Positions 23,915 to 33,000 of a DNA stretch of 64,000 bases are shown here, piece after piece. This stretch comes from Salipaludibacillus daqingensis. Its GTDB lineage: Bacteria > Bacillota > Bacilli > Bacillales > Salisediminibacteriaceae. The notes below the pieces were generated by a model. The model worked only from the letters and a program-made list of their open reading frames with translations, had not been told where the DNA came from and did no database searches. A program made the translations under genes and the position numbers. Position 1 is the first letter of the stretch; every line of letters starts with the position of its first letter. The stretch spans positions 1-64,000 of the forward strand of contig NZ_JARZHF010000008.1 of the NCBI RefSeq assembly GCF_029891575.1, in the 5' to 3' direction.

Positions 23915-26086
23915 TCATTGCACTGATTCCAACACTTTCACAGGAATGGAGATTGTGAAACTTGTGCCTTGATTCGTCTCAGATGATACATTGATCGTTC
24001 CATCCATTTCTTCAATGACACGATAACTCGTCGTTATTCCAAGCCCTGTCCCTGTTTCTTTTGTTGTGAAAAATGGCGTGCCTAATTTTTCCATCGTGCT
24101 CGAATTCATACCAATTCCAGTGTCTTGAATTTGTATCACGACACGCTGCTCAGATGGAGAGTAACCATCTTCTAATCGCGTTCGAATATTCATTCTCCCT
24201 CCATCAGGCATTGCTTCAATACCATTTTGGATCAAGTTAATAAACACTTGCTTTAGTTTATTAACGTTTACTTCCATATCCGGAATATCTCCTTGGAAAA
24301 ACGTTTCTAAATCTATATGATTCTTTTTCATTTGTGATTCTTGTAAAAGGATAATATCTTTCAAGATTCTTTCTACGTTTGCTGTTGTTTTTTCTTCTTT
24401 CGGATTAGGGTTAGCAATATTTAACAATTCGTTCATGATCTTGTTGACACGATCAATTTCTTCAATGACAAGAGGATAATGCTTTTGGTTTTCTTCAGAA
24501 CTTCTTTCCTTAAATAGCTGAATAAAGCCTTTGATGGTTGTTAATGGATTGCGAATCTCATGTGCAAATCCTGCAGACATCTCTCCCACAACTTTTAATT
24601 TTTCCGAGCGCAGTAGTTCTCTCTCCATTTGACGCTTCTCCGTTAAATCATAGAAAACGATAAGCATCTCTTTTTTCGTTGGTTCCTCTTCCATTGTAGG
24701 TAGATTAGAAACACTTAAAAAGTACGTTCTAAGTTCTCCATCACACTGGCACTCCATTTCAAATTGGCAACTATCTTCCATCGTTTCTAAAAGATGATCA
24801 ATGTCCCCACTTTTCACAAATGATGCAAACGGTTTGGAATATGTCATCACTTCATCGACCGTTGTACCGATGACGTAATTTTTATCTCGTTGAAATACTT
24901 CTTCGCACATCCGATTAAATAATGTGATGCGCTTTGTATTTCGGTCGATTGCTAGCACACCATTGTCTGTCGCTTCTAAAACCATCGTCGATTTTTTATG
25001 CGAATTTTCTCTTTGCTCTAGCTGCCTTGTCATATGATCAAACGTGGCGTTTAAATGATTGACTTCCTCATATGCATTCACATATTTTCTATCGTGGCCA
25101 CCACCACTAGCAAAGTTTCTCGTCGTTTCCACTAGTTGCTGAACAGGTTGTACTAAGTAAGCCGATAATCGATAAACGGCAAATAACAAAAATAGCAAAA
25201 TAACCCCGTAAGATATGATATATTTCATGAGCAAATTATTTAATGAAGCGTAAAGCTCTGATTCCTCAACGGAAACACCCACATACCATTCATGATGAAA
25301 CTCAGGAAATGACTCGATTTTTGAGAAAGAATGTACTTCTCCATCGATCATCTTTGTAATTTCACGGTCGTCGACCACTTGATCAATGGACTTTTTCGTA
25401 ACACCTTGTTCATCAAAGTAATTCAATTCAAGAATATGTTCTTCCTCAGGATGAGATATCACCGTGCCTTCCTCGTTTAATAGAAAAGCATATCCTCCCC
25501 ATCCTGTTTCTTGCTGTTCACTTGCATAACCTTCTAACATGTCTTCAAGTGATTCCAAATTAAATGAAGGGGAAATAACCCCTGTTACATTCTGTCTTCT
25601 GTCATAAACAGGAGCAGCAATGACTAGAACAGGTTCGTCTAAGATGGTCGAATAATAAATGTCCGACATAAATGTTTTTCCTTCCATTGCTTGTGAGAAC
25701 CAAGGACGATCGCTAAGGTCATGCCCAACCACTTCATTTTCTGTGTCACCAATGACAATCCCTTCATCATCGATGAGATACGTATCGTAATAAATAGTAT
25801 GAATGTCTAAAAAATAATACATTTGATCTCTAATATCTAACAAAGAACTAGATGGATTCATCATCACTGGATTTCGTGACAAGTATTCCGCGTCATTTAC
25901 TCGCTCTTCTAAAAAACGAGAAATATCCGCTGCTATATTTGAACTTTGCATGGATAATGACTTCTCCGCATGATTAGTCATCTCTTGTTTTTGTGCTGTA
26001 TAACTTATAAAACCAACCACTAACATCGGAACGAAAGCAATCAGTATAAAAAACACTAATAGTTTTGATCGTAATGTGTGAAACAT
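23915..26086 (-). CDS. Membrane sensor histidine kinase (dCache-HAMP-PAS-HisKA-HATPase)
   Basis: A 723-residue sensor kinase. Membrane helix at about 8-30, extracellular double-Cache-type sensor (DIHTIYYDTYLIDDEGIVIG and RPWFSQAMEGKTFMSDIYYS are Cache hallmarks), second helix at about 290-310, HAMP linker, PAS domain (about 365-470, LEATDNGVLAIDRNTKRITL), the phospho-acceptor His in GFAHEIRNPLTTIKGFIQLF, then ATPase boxes NLIQNGIEAM, DTGIGM and GTGLGI. It resembles the KinB/KinE-type or NtrB-like kinases of Bacillus. No response regulator gene is adjacent, so it is an orphan and its partner cannot be named. Confidence 0.9.
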   Translation of the reverse strand: MFHTLRSKLLVFFILIAFVPMLVVGFISYTAQKQEMTNHAEKSLSMQSSNIAADISRFLEERVNDAEYLSRNPVMMNPSSSLLDIRDQMYYFLDIHTIYYDTYLIDDEGIVIGDTENEVVGHDLSDRPWFSQAMEGKTFMSDIYYSTILDEPVLVIAAPVYDRRQNVTGVISPSFNLESLEDMLEGYASEQQETGWGGYAFLLNEEGTVISHPEEEHILELNYFDEQGVTKKSIDQVVDDREITKMIDGEVHSFSKIESFPEFHHEWYVGVSVEESELYASLNNLLMKYIISYGVILLFLLFAVYRLSAYLVQPVQQLVETTRNFASGGGHDRKYVNAYEEVNHLNATFDHMTRQLEQRENSHKKSTMVLEATDNGVLAIDRNTKRITLFNRMCEEVFQRDKNYVIGTTVDEVMTYSKPFASFVKSGDIDHLLETMEDSCQFEMECQCDGELRTYFLSVSNLPTMEEEPTKKEMLIVFYDLTEKRQMERELLRSEKLKVVGEMSAGFAHEIRNPLTTIKGFIQLFKERSSEENQKHYPLVIEEIDRVNKIMNELLNIANPNPKEEKTTANVERILKDIILLQESQMKKNHIDLETFFQGDIPDMEVNVNKLKQVFINLIQNGIEAMPDGGRMNIRTRLEDGYSPSEQRVVIQIQDTGIGMNSSTMEKLGTPFFTTKETGTGLGITTSYRVIEEMDGTINVSSETNQGTSFTISIPVKVLESVQ

Positions 26087-26231
26087 TCTTTATGTCCCCT
26101 TATATATCTATCAATTTATTTAACTATATTTAATCATTAAAGTACTATTGGTATAAATGCCTCTAATATTGTAGGGCATTGCATGTGAAAATTAACGCTA
26201 GTCAGTAACAGAACGTTAAAATGAAAGTTAG

Positions 26232-26267
26232 GTCGAGTAAATGCGACATATTTCGCACGAACTCGAC
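26232..26267. repeat. Two-tier inverted repeat upstream of the histidine kinase
   Basis: GTCGAGT / ACTCGAC outside and TGCGA / TCGCA inside, separated by symmetric 3-base gaps. It lies in the 379-base gap 26087-26465, which otherwise holds only the terminator of the downstream gene. It has no T tract, so a protein-binding site or RNA structure is more likely than a terminator. Confidence 0.5.
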
Positions 26268-26422
26268 ATACTCATTATAACGGTCTTTAAAGTGAAAGGA
26301 TAGAGTTTTTGTAATGAAATTGAAATATTCGCGTTTGAAATATATGTAAAGCGGGAATAAGTAGGGATCTTTCTGCTTTTCTTAACTTCTTACATCTAAA
26401 AATTAATTTCGTTCACAAAAAA

Positions 26423-26446
26423 AACCTACTTCAAAAAAAGTAGGTT
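26423..26446 (-). terminator. Terminator after the YkwC-like gene
   Basis: AACCTACTT / AAGTAGGTT with A and T runs on both flanks. Confidence 0.85.
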
Positions 26447-26465
26447 TTTTCTCATTCCCTTATTT

Positions 26466-27341
26466 TCATCCATAGGTCGTATAGTATTTATACAGTGCTT
26501 GCGTGCCAGAGTCACCTTCTCCTTTATCGGCTAACTCTTGATACAGTTTTTTCGCGACGACAAGACCTGGGGTTTTCAATCCTAATTCTTCGGCAGATTC
26601 AATCGCAATGGTCATGTCTTTAATGAAATGCTTCATATAAAAGCCAGGAGCAAAGTCACCTTTAATCATACGTGGAGCTAGCTTAGACATAGAAAAGCTA
26701 CCTGCAGCGCCCGTTTCAATGGATGCTAACACTTTTTCTTGATCGAGCCCTGCTTTTTTGGCATATGCCATCGCTTCACTCACACCCATCATCGTGCCAG
26801 CAATGGCAATTTGATTGGCCATTTTCGTAAACTGTCCAGCTCCAGCTTCTCCTTGAAGACGTACGTTCGTGCCCATTAATTGAAATATTGGCTGCATCTG
26901 CTGAAATGCCCCTTCTTCGCCACCAACCATGATTGTTAAATTAGCATCACGAGCGCCAATGTCGCCACCTGATACTGGTGCATCAAGGGCGTGGATTCCT
27001 TTTTGTTTTGCTTCATCAAAAATATCATGAGCTAAACCAGGTTTTGATGTGGTCATATCAATAACAAACGTCCCTTGTTTCGCTTGTGCTAATATACCGT
27101 TCTCTCCCTGGTATACTTCCTGCACATCGTGAGGATAACCGACAATGGTAATGACGATGTCCACTGCTTTCGCTAACTCTCCGACTGTGTTACACCAATT
27201 CGCACCTTCCGCAAGTAACTCATCCGCTTTTTGTTTTGTCCTAGTATAGACGTAAAGTTCATGACCGCCTTCCATGAGGTGGCGTGCCATACTCTTTCCC
27301 ATCACACCTGTTCCGACAAAACCGATTCTTCTTTTCGTCAT
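26466..27341 (-). CDS. Beta-hydroxyacid dehydrogenase (YkwC-like)
   Basis: A 291-residue member of the 3-hydroxyisobutyrate dehydrogenase family. Seen: RIGFVGTGVMGKSMARHL (NAD(P) loop), DAPVSGGDIGARDANLTIMV (substrate-binding signature) and GAGQFTKMANQIAIAGTM with the catalytic Lys of the KMANQ motif. Exact substrate unknown; the sequence is close in pattern to B. subtilis YkwC. AGGAGTG six bases before the ATG at 27341 sets the start. Located after an aldo/keto reductase on the same strand (76-base gap). Confidence 0.87.
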   Translation of the reverse strand: MTKRRIGFVGTGVMGKSMARHLMEGGHELYVYTRTKQKADELLAEGANWCNTVGELAKAVDIVITIVGYPHDVQEVYQGENGILAQAKQGTFVIDMTTSKPGLAHDIFDEAKQKGIHALDAPVSGGDIGARDANLTIMVGGEEGAFQQMQPIFQLMGTNVRLQGEAGAGQFTKMANQIAIAGTMMGVSEAMAYAKKAGLDQEKVLASIETGAAGSFSMSKLAPRMIKGDFAPGFYMKHFIKDMTIAIESAEELGLKTPGLVVAKKLYQELADKGEGDSGTQALYKYYTTYG

Positions 27342-27417
27342 TTTAAACACTCCTTATCGATTGCGCTTCCGTCTTCCTATTCCCTTAGGACCCAATGAAA
27401 ATGCCACGCTCCGTTCA

Positions 27418-28245
27418 TCAGTCAAACGCATTTGGGTCAGATCCAAATCGTTCCTCTACGTCATAATTGTTCAATTCCGTCATCTCTTCACCCGTTAACG
27501 TAAAGTCGAACACGTCAATGTTCGCTCTTATCCTCTCTGGAGTCACCGATTTCGGAATCGTTACAACCTGTTTTTGCAAATCCCAGCGAATGAGAATTTG
27601 TGCCGGACTCTTCCCATATTTTTCCGAAAGCTTAACTAATAAAGGGTCATCGAACTTTCTCCCTCTTGTTAATGGACTCCACGCTTCTAGTTGAATGTTA
27701 TTTTCTTTGCAAAAGTGGTGAAGTTCCGGTTGCTGCAACCATGGATGATACTCCACTTGATTAACCATCGGGACGATCTTGGCGTCTTTTAGAAGTTCAT
27801 TCAAATGGCGAACTAAGTAGTTACTTACTCCGATCGCCCGAACCTTTCCTTCTTCATACAATGTCTCCAATGCTCGCCACGTTTCTTTGTGCTTTCCTGT
27901 CACTGGCCAATGAATTAAATAAAGGTCGATCACGTCCACACCTAGTTTTTTCCGGCTTTCCTCAAACGCCGCCAGCGTTTCCTCATACCCGTGACGATCG
28001 TTCCACACTTTTGACGTAAGGAAAATATCGTCACGAGGAACACCGGATTCCGCGATCGCTTGCCCTACCCCTTCTTCATTGTCATAAAAAGCAGCGGTAT
28101 CAATGCTACGGTATCCTGCTTTAAGTGCAGCATCTACTGCTTGAACGACCTCGTCTCCTTTATCGACTTTGTAAACACCTAAGCCGACCCAAGGCATGTG
28201 CACCCCATTATGTAACACCGTTGTTGCATGTTTATCGTTCATCAT
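27418..28245 (-). CDS. Aldo/keto reductase
   Basis: A 275-residue (beta/alpha)8 NADPH reductase of the YtbE/YvgN type that reduces small aldehydes. The catalytic tetrad is visible: Asp in SIDTAAFYDNEEGVG, Tyr in the same segment, Lys in TSKVWNDRHG and His in LYLIHWPV. The NADPH-binding IPKSVTPERIRAN motif is also present. AGGAGG precedes two adjacent ATGs. ung lies 19 bases upstream on the same strand, so read-through from the repair genes is possible. Confidence 0.9.
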   Translation of the reverse strand: MMNDKHATTVLHNGVHMPWVGLGVYKVDKGDEVVQAVDAALKAGYRSIDTAAFYDNEEGVGQAIAESGVPRDDIFLTSKVWNDRHGYEETLAAFEESRKKLGVDVIDLYLIHWPVTGKHKETWRALETLYEEGKVRAIGVSNYLVRHLNELLKDAKIVPMVNQVEYHPWLQQPELHHFCKENNIQLEAWSPLTRGRKFDDPLLVKLSEKYGKSPAQILIRWDLQKQVVTIPKSVTPERIRANIDVFDFTLTGEEMTELNNYDVEERFGSDPNAFD

Positions 28246-28264
28246 GATTTCCTCCTTATTGTTT

Positions 28265-28939
28265 CTAAACTCGGACCGGTAATTGCCAATCCACTTCTTT
28301 TACACCGATACTATTTAAAAACCGATTTGCTTTTGAAAAAGGGTTACTACCGTAAAATCCTCTATGCGCAGAAAACGGGCTCGGATGTGGGGATTGGATA
28401 ATATAGTGATGCTTATTGGTCACCAATTCCCCTTTCTTCTGTGCGTGTTTGCCCCATAATATAAATACAACGGGTTGTTCTCTTTCGTTTAAGCGGTGAA
28501 TCACTTGATCGGTAAACGTTTCCCAGCCTTTTCCTTGGTGGGACTGAGGTGTTTTCTCTCGCACCGTTAATACGTTGTTAAGTAACAATACACCTTCTTC
28601 TGCCCACTTCTGTAAAAATCCATGTTCTGGAATATCACAACCAATATCTGCTTGAAGTTCCTTATACATGTTTTTTAAAGAAGGTGGTACTTTCACACCA
28701 GGTTGCACAGAAAAACTCAATCCATGCGCCTGTCCTGCTCCGTGGTATGGGTCTTGCCCGATGATGACAACTTTTGTTTGCTTAAATTCCGTGCTATGTA
28801 ACGCATTAAAAATATCATCCATTGGAGGATATACGACCTGTTCTGTATATTCTTTTTTTAAAAACTCACGTAGCTGTAAATAATAAGGTTTTTCAAATTC
28901 ATCTATTAACTGTTCCTGCCAATCATTTTTCAATGGCAT
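28265..28939 (-). CDS. ung: Uracil-DNA glycosylase
   Basis: Removes uracil from DNA in base-excision repair. The 224-residue protein has the water-activating motif [18 protein letters not shown] and the C-terminal [11 protein letters not shown] loop with the catalytic His. Length is normal (about 225). A TTG one codon upstream (28942) is seven bases from GGTG and is an equally possible start. It follows alkD closely, so both repair genes form one unit. Synteny: B. subtilis ywdG (ung) also lies near sacA. Confidence 0.95.
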   Translation of the reverse strand: MPLKNDWQEQLIDEFEKPYYLQLREFLKKEYTEQVVYPPMDDIFNALHSTEFKQTKVVIIGQDPYHGAGQAHGLSFSVQPGVKVPPSLKNMYKELQADIGCDIPEHGFLQKWAEEGVLLLNNVLTVREKTPQSHQGKGWETFTDQVIHRLNEREQPVVFILWGKHAQKKGELVTNKHHYIIQSPHPSPFSAHRGFYGSNPFSKANRFLNSIGVKEVDWQLPVRV

Positions 28940-28957
28940 CAACGTAAATCACCCCAC

Positions 28958-29635
28958 CTATACTTTTTCGCGATGAATATGCTTTAATCCTTCCCTCACA
29001 CTCAAACTAGAAAGGTCCGTTTTTTCGATAAAGCGCTTAACGGACTCCGGATTTGTTTTCGAATATTCCCGGAGTGCCCAACCAATTGCCTTTTGAATAA
29101 AAAACTCGTTGTCAGAGCTATTTTGTTTGATAATCTCATAGAGTCGCTCTTCATCTGTCGTATGTTTATATTTTAGTTGATATAATATTGCCGTTCTTCT
29201 TAGCCACATGTTGTCATGATTTTTCCAACTAGACATCGTTTGTTCGGTTAGTTCTAGTTTGTCATGTAAGAACGGTCCAATAATGTTTGTTGCAAGGGTA
29301 TCAACACTATCCCACCAAGCATTCGTAGTTACTAATTCCTCTAGCAAAACAACGTGGTCTTCTGTTAACCACTTCGGTCTTTTCGCTAACACAGACAAAA
29401 CCGCATAATGATATTCGCGATAAGGCAATGACCACGCTTCTCTTATGAAAGATATCGGTAGCTCCTTTTCTTGTAAAATAGTTGTTTCATGATAGAATTT
29501 TTTTAATAAAATTTTTCTCTCTGGTGTTTTGATACCGAGAAATGAAAAATGATGTTTCATATACTTCTCCATCGGTTTTGCCTGCGCCTCGTCTTGATGT
29601 TTCGAAAAAATTTCTATTAACTTTTCCGTATACAT
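28958..29635 (-). CDS. AlkD-type DNA alkylation repair protein (HEAT-like repeats)
   Basis: A 225-residue all-helical protein of the AlkD/AlkC HEAT-like glycosylase family, which removes bulky cationic alkyl bases. Family features: PERKILLKKFYHE, the REYHYAVLSVL and NAWWDSVDTLATNIIGPFL helices (the Trp and Asp of WWDSVD are the catalytic pair in AlkD) and WLRRTAILYQLKYK. It is immediately followed by ung (about 18 bases), forming a base-excision repair pair. Gene symbol left empty because family members differ in substrate. Confidence 0.87.
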   Translation of the reverse strand: MYTEKLIEIFSKHQDEAQAKPMEKYMKHHFSFLGIKTPERKILLKKFYHETTILQEKELPISFIREAWSLPYREYHYAVLSVLAKRPKWLTEDHVVLLEELVTTNAWWDSVDTLATNIIGPFLHDKLELTEQTMSSWKNHDNMWLRRTAILYQLKYKHTTDEERLYEIIKQNSSDNEFFIQKAIGWALREYSKTNPESVKRFIEKTDLSSLSVREGLKHIHREKV

Positions 29636-29703
29636 AGATTCTCCTCTTTTCCATTTCTGTCTTTTATGGCATAATAATAAGGACTTTAGTTTGTATATTA
29701 GGT

Positions 29704-29732
29704 TTGACTTTATGAATCTTTCATACTATATT
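29704..29732 (+). promoter_or_regulatory. Sigma-A promoter of cheY
   Basis: TTGACT (29704-29709), 17-base spacer, TATATT (29727-29732). No sigma-D (TAAA / GCCGATAT) site was seen, unlike many motility genes. Confidence 0.7.
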
Positions 29733-29778
29733 CAAAGACAATGCGTAGCACAATCGTGTGACAGGAGGATACGTTGAA

Positions 29779-30141
29779 ATGACTAAATTATTAATTACTG
29801 ATGATGCCGCTTTCATGAGAATGACGCTTAAAAAGATGGTGACAGATGCCGGGTATGAAGTAGTAGCTGAAGCAGAAAACGGTCAAAAAGCCGTTGAATT
29901 ATTTGACGAACACCGTCCAGATTTAGTAACAATGGATATCACAATGCCAGAAATGAATGGCATTGAAGCGTTAGAAAAAATCAAGGCAATCGACCCTAAG
30001 GCTAAAGTGCTAATGTGTTCAGCCATGGGCCAACAAAACATGGTAGTGGATGCGATCCAAAAAGGTGCCATTGACTTCATCGTTAAACCTTTTGATGAAC
30101 ACAGAATCAAAGAAGCATTAGAGAAAGCGATAAGTAGATAA
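29779..30141 (+). CDS. cheY: CheY-type single-domain response regulator
   Basis: A 120-residue receiver domain with no output domain. The acidic pocket Asp8-Asp9, phospho-acceptor Asp53 in VTMDITMPEMNG, Ser81 in MCSAMGQQ and Lys103 in IVKPF are all present. It closely follows the pattern of B. subtilis CheY (including DDAAFMRM and MCSAMGQQ), which in that species lies in the large fla/che operon. Here it stands alone, with AGGAGG upstream of the ATG. A chemoreceptor gene lies about 3 kb away. It may be a second CheY or a relocated one. Confidence 0.88.
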   Translation: MTKLLITDDAAFMRMTLKKMVTDAGYEVVAEAENGQKAVELFDEHRPDLVTMDITMPEMNGIEALEKIKAIDPKAKVLMCSAMGQQNMVVDAIQKGAIDFIVKPFDEHRIKEALEKAISR

Positions 30142-30153
30142 AATGATTAACAC

Positions 30154-30184
30154 AAAAAGCAGCGCGTGTTGTGCGCTGCTTTTT
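30154..30184. terminator. Terminator after cheY
   Basis: AAAAAGCAGCGC / GCGCTGCTTTTT, 7-base loop; symmetric, serves both directions. Confidence 0.95.
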
Positions 30185-30227
30185 GTCATCCATACAAACG
30201 CAGGTACTCATTATTTCTATTTCATTA

Positions 30228-31676
30228 TTAAGCTAGATGCCATGTTTTTACGTGCATCGTAGTTGGTTCAGAACTTCGAATTGTGACAGATTGATTTGAC
30301 GGATCAGGAAAGATTCTTGCTGTAAACACTTCTTCCCCGTCATTCACAAAAATCTCAATTGACGAATGGTCTAAGTAAATATGCAGTTCGTCTAATAAAT
30401 CAACTCTGCACTGTCGTTTTTCTGTTTCCCACGTTTTCACATGGGTTCTTTCGAGCGTGATGAGTTGCTCTTCTTTGTCATAAACGAGGCGTGTACCTCC
30501 ACGAAAGGTCCACTGGCATTTATCTGAAATGGATTCTAATCCATTAAACGATAATTCCAAGGGTGCTGCTTGCTTTTCTTCCAATATTGTCTCTTCGTTA
30601 TACACAGTGATGGTTTCGTCCAACCCTTGCGATTGACGTAGCTGTTGAAGTTCCTCTATCGGTTTTTGAATGAGTTTTCCCTCTTCATGACGAAGCTCTC
30701 TTGGAATCGTCAAACAATGGACCCACCGATTTGCAATTGTCGGATGATCCTCTTCGTTTTGTTCCGGTACCCCCATCCAACCAACTAAAATCCGTCTACC
30801 TTTTTCATCTACCGTTGTTTGTGGTGCGTAAAATTCAAAACCGCGATCTAATTCTCTGAATTCTCCATGATGAAAAATCGGCTGTTCTAAGTTTGTTTCT
30901 CCAATGAAATACCCAGCTTGATACACATTCTGATAGAACATTCCTTCTGGCTCAAGACCTTGTGGAGAAACGATGAGCACATCTTTTTCGTCAAGGGAAA
31001 AAAGGTCAGGACATTCCCACATATAGCCAAATGATTTCATGAAGCCAATGCCAGCTCCTGCAATTGGTCCTTTTAATTCCCAAGCTTTCAAGTCATCAGA
31101 CGCATATAATAACGCTTGTCCTTGCTCATCTGCTGTCTGTGCCCCAATAACGAGGTACCAGCGACCATTTTCTTTCCACACTTTTGGATCGCGTATGTGG
31201 GCTGTATATCCTTCAGGCATCTCGTCAATTACTGGGCCATGTTTTTCAAAGTGGACGCCATCTTCAGAAGTTGCAAGACATTGATAAGAGTGACGATTCC
31301 CTTGTTCATCTTTGACGTTCCCAGTGTAAATCAACGCAAGTTTTCCGTCATAATCTACCGCGCTACCAGAGTAACAACCATTTTTTTCGTACCATTCACT
31401 TGGCGCAAGAGCAATTGGTTCTTCCTTCCAGTTCACCATATCGGTAGAGGAATAGTGGCCCCAAAATTTTGCTCCGTGCCCTGTTTCAAACGGATTCCAC
31501 TGGTAAAACATATGATATACGCCATCCCATTGGATCCAACCGTTTGGATCGTTTAGCAAACCAACCGGCGGCATCAAATGAAAGGACTGCCTGTAAGGAT
31601 CGGCCTTCACTTGTTGTTCATATTTTTTCACTTCTGCATAGGCTCGCTCTTGCAGGTTCTTATCTGATTCCGTCAT
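30228..31676 (-). CDS. sacA: Sucrose-6-phosphate hydrolase (GH32)
   Basis: Splits sucrose-6-phosphate into glucose-6-phosphate and fructose in the cytosol. The 482-residue protein has the GH32 nucleophile Asp43 in LLNDPNG, the RDPK transition-state motif, and the acid/base Glu in WECPD, then a beta-sandwich module. No signal peptide, as expected for the intracellular enzyme. AGGAG is 11 bases before the ATG, a long spacing. It follows the fructokinase gene by 28 bases, forming a sucrose-use operon; no PTS or sucrose transporter is in the window. Confidence 0.92.
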   Translation of the reverse strand: MTESDKNLQERAYAEVKKYEQQVKADPYRQSFHLMPPVGLLNDPNGWIQWDGVYHMFYQWNPFETGHGAKFWGHYSSTDMVNWKEEPIALAPSEWYEKNGCYSGSAVDYDGKLALIYTGNVKDEQGNRHSYQCLATSEDGVHFEKHGPVIDEMPEGYTAHIRDPKVWKENGRWYLVIGAQTADEQGQALLYASDDLKAWELKGPIAGAGIGFMKSFGYMWECPDLFSLDEKDVLIVSPQGLEPEGMFYQNVYQAGYFIGETNLEQPIFHHGEFRELDRGFEFYAPQTTVDEKGRRILVGWMGVPEQNEEDHPTIANRWVHCLTIPRELRHEEGKLIQKPIEELQQLRQSQGLDETITVYNEETILEEKQAAPLELSFNGLESISDKCQWTFRGGTRLVYDKEEQLITLERTHVKTWETEKRQCRVDLLDELHIYLDHSSIEIFVNDGEEVFTARIFPDPSNQSVTIRSSEPTTMHVKTWHLA

Positions 31677-31704
31677 GAGAATGCAAACTCCTTTAATGTA
31701 AAAT

Positions 31705-32658
31705 TTATAATGTGCTAATTTTTGTTTTCACTTCTTCTAGTGTCGGCAGTGCTGTCATCGCACCTTTAGTTGATGCTGCTAACCCACCAGAAACGGAGGC
31801 AAATTGTGCCATTTTTTTCAGTTCATCTGTCGTTAATTCAGACACTGATTTATCTAACAAATGAAGTTGATAAAGGATCCCTGATACGAACGCGTCTCCT
31901 GCACCCGTCGTATCGACTGCTTTCACCTTCATTGCTTCCACTTTTACAGGCTCTTGCCCTTGTAAAAATATATGACTCCCTTCTGATCCTAACGTAATAA
32001 AAATAAGTGGAATTTTGAACTCATTGAGCTTTTTCACACCTGCTTCAATGTTTGCTTCTCCAGTAATGAATTCTAGTTCCTCTTCTGATATTTTTAAAAC
32101 GTCTGCTTCTCCAAGCATACTGCGTATTTCTTCTTTCGCTTCGGTTTCGTTTTTCCAAAGACCTAAACGAAGGTTCGGATCATAAGAAACAATCAATCCT
32201 TTTTCTCTCGCAAGCTTAACGGCTTTTTTAGTGGATGACTTGGACGGTTCACTAATAAGACTAATGGAGCCGAAGTGAAGTAAATTATGCTCGTTAAACA
32301 ACGCTTCATCTACTTCGTTTTCTTCCAAAAAGCGATCCGCACTAGGGTCAATATAAAATTCAAAACTACGTTCTCCACCTTCACCTAATGTGACAAATAC
32401 GACGCCTGTGCGTGTATCGTTCGTAAACGTCATCGCGGAAGTGTCCACGCCATACCCTTTTAAAGTCGCTTCAAGGAAACGACCTAAAACATCGTCTCCA
32501 ACTTTTCCTAGAAAAGTGGACTTTGCTCCTAATCTAGCTAGTCCTACAGCTACGTTTGCTGGCGCACCACCTGGACTTTTTTGAAATGTCTCATTGTTAT
32601 CGTCTAAAGGAATAAAATCGATTAATGCCTCACCTAAACTTATGATACCTTTTTTCAT
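31705..32658 (-). CDS. PfkB-family fructokinase
   Basis: A 317-residue ribokinase-fold kinase; in this context it phosphorylates the fructose released by SacA. Family features: GEALIDFIPL at the start, GGAPANVAVGLARLG (first signature) and the DTTGAGDAFVSG anion-hole motif with catalytic Asp. AAGGAGG before the ATG at 32658 sets the start; 14 upstream codons in frame have no site. First gene of the fructokinase-sacA operon. A scrK-type role is inferred from the neighbour. Confidence 0.9.
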   Translation of the reverse strand: MKKGIISLGEALIDFIPLDDNNETFQKSPGGAPANVAVGLARLGAKSTFLGKVGDDVLGRFLEATLKGYGVDTSAMTFTNDTRTGVVFVTLGEGGERSFEFYIDPSADRFLEENEVDEALFNEHNLLHFGSISLISEPSKSSTKKAVKLAREKGLIVSYDPNLRLGLWKNETEAKEEIRSMLGEADVLKISEEELEFITGEANIEAGVKKLNEFKIPLIFITLGSEGSHIFLQGQEPVKVEAMKVKAVDTTGAGDAFVSGILYQLHLLDKSVSELTTDELKKMAQFASVSGGLAASTKGAMTALPTLEEVKTKISTL

Positions 32659-32715
32659 TCTAATGTCCTCCTTGAGTCTATGTATTCTTTGATAAATCAC
32701 AGTTAGTCTGCCTCT

Positions 32716-32744
32716 ATTATACGTATCCTACCACGAAACGACAA
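32716..32744 (-). promoter_or_regulatory. Sigma-A promoter of the fructokinase-sacA operon
   Basis: On the minus strand TTGTCG (32744-32739), 17-base spacer, TATAAT (32721-32716). An imperfect palindrome ACGTG...CACGT around 32760-32780 upstream might be an operator, but it matches the CcpA cre consensus poorly. Confidence 0.65.
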
Positions 32745-32832
32745 CGCTATGAAGAGGAAACGTGCATGTTTTCACGTGTCCGTATTTTAAACAGCTTTTG
32801 TTACCTTTTTCTGTAATAGCTTGGCTTTGGGA

Positions 32833-32938
32833 ACTAGACGCCTCAACTACTGACCCTTATAGCCGATTTCGCGCTCTTATTGGTCACTAGTCACCTCAAC
32901 TACTGACCCTTACTCATCCTTTCAGCGCCGCATTGGTC
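32833..32938. repeat. Two-unit 53-bp tandem repeat with a different sequence from the other arrays
   Basis: Two consecutive units of exactly 53 bases begin ACTAG at 32833 and 32886 and end TTGGTC; both share CTCAACTACTGACCCTTA, and the middles differ. GACC and GGTC sit in the same relative places as in the CTTGTGACC...GGTCACAAG repeats at 20117 and 50297, suggesting a divergent relative. Lies between the sucrose operon promoter and the chemoreceptor terminator. Confidence 0.85.
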
Positions 32939-32941
32939 ACT

Positions 32942-32979
32942 AAAAAATCAAAAAGCCCCTCTTCAACAAGACGAGGGGC
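32942..32979 (-). terminator. Terminator after the chemoreceptor gene
   Basis: GCCCCTC / GAGGGGC with a T-rich minus-strand tail. Confidence 0.9.
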
Positions 32980-33000
32980 CAAAGAAATATACTCTTATCA

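Noticed and set aside
32750-32790. CcpA cre site upstream of the fructokinase-sacA operon
   Set aside because: The palindrome ACGTG...CACGT differs from the cre consensus at three or more key positions.
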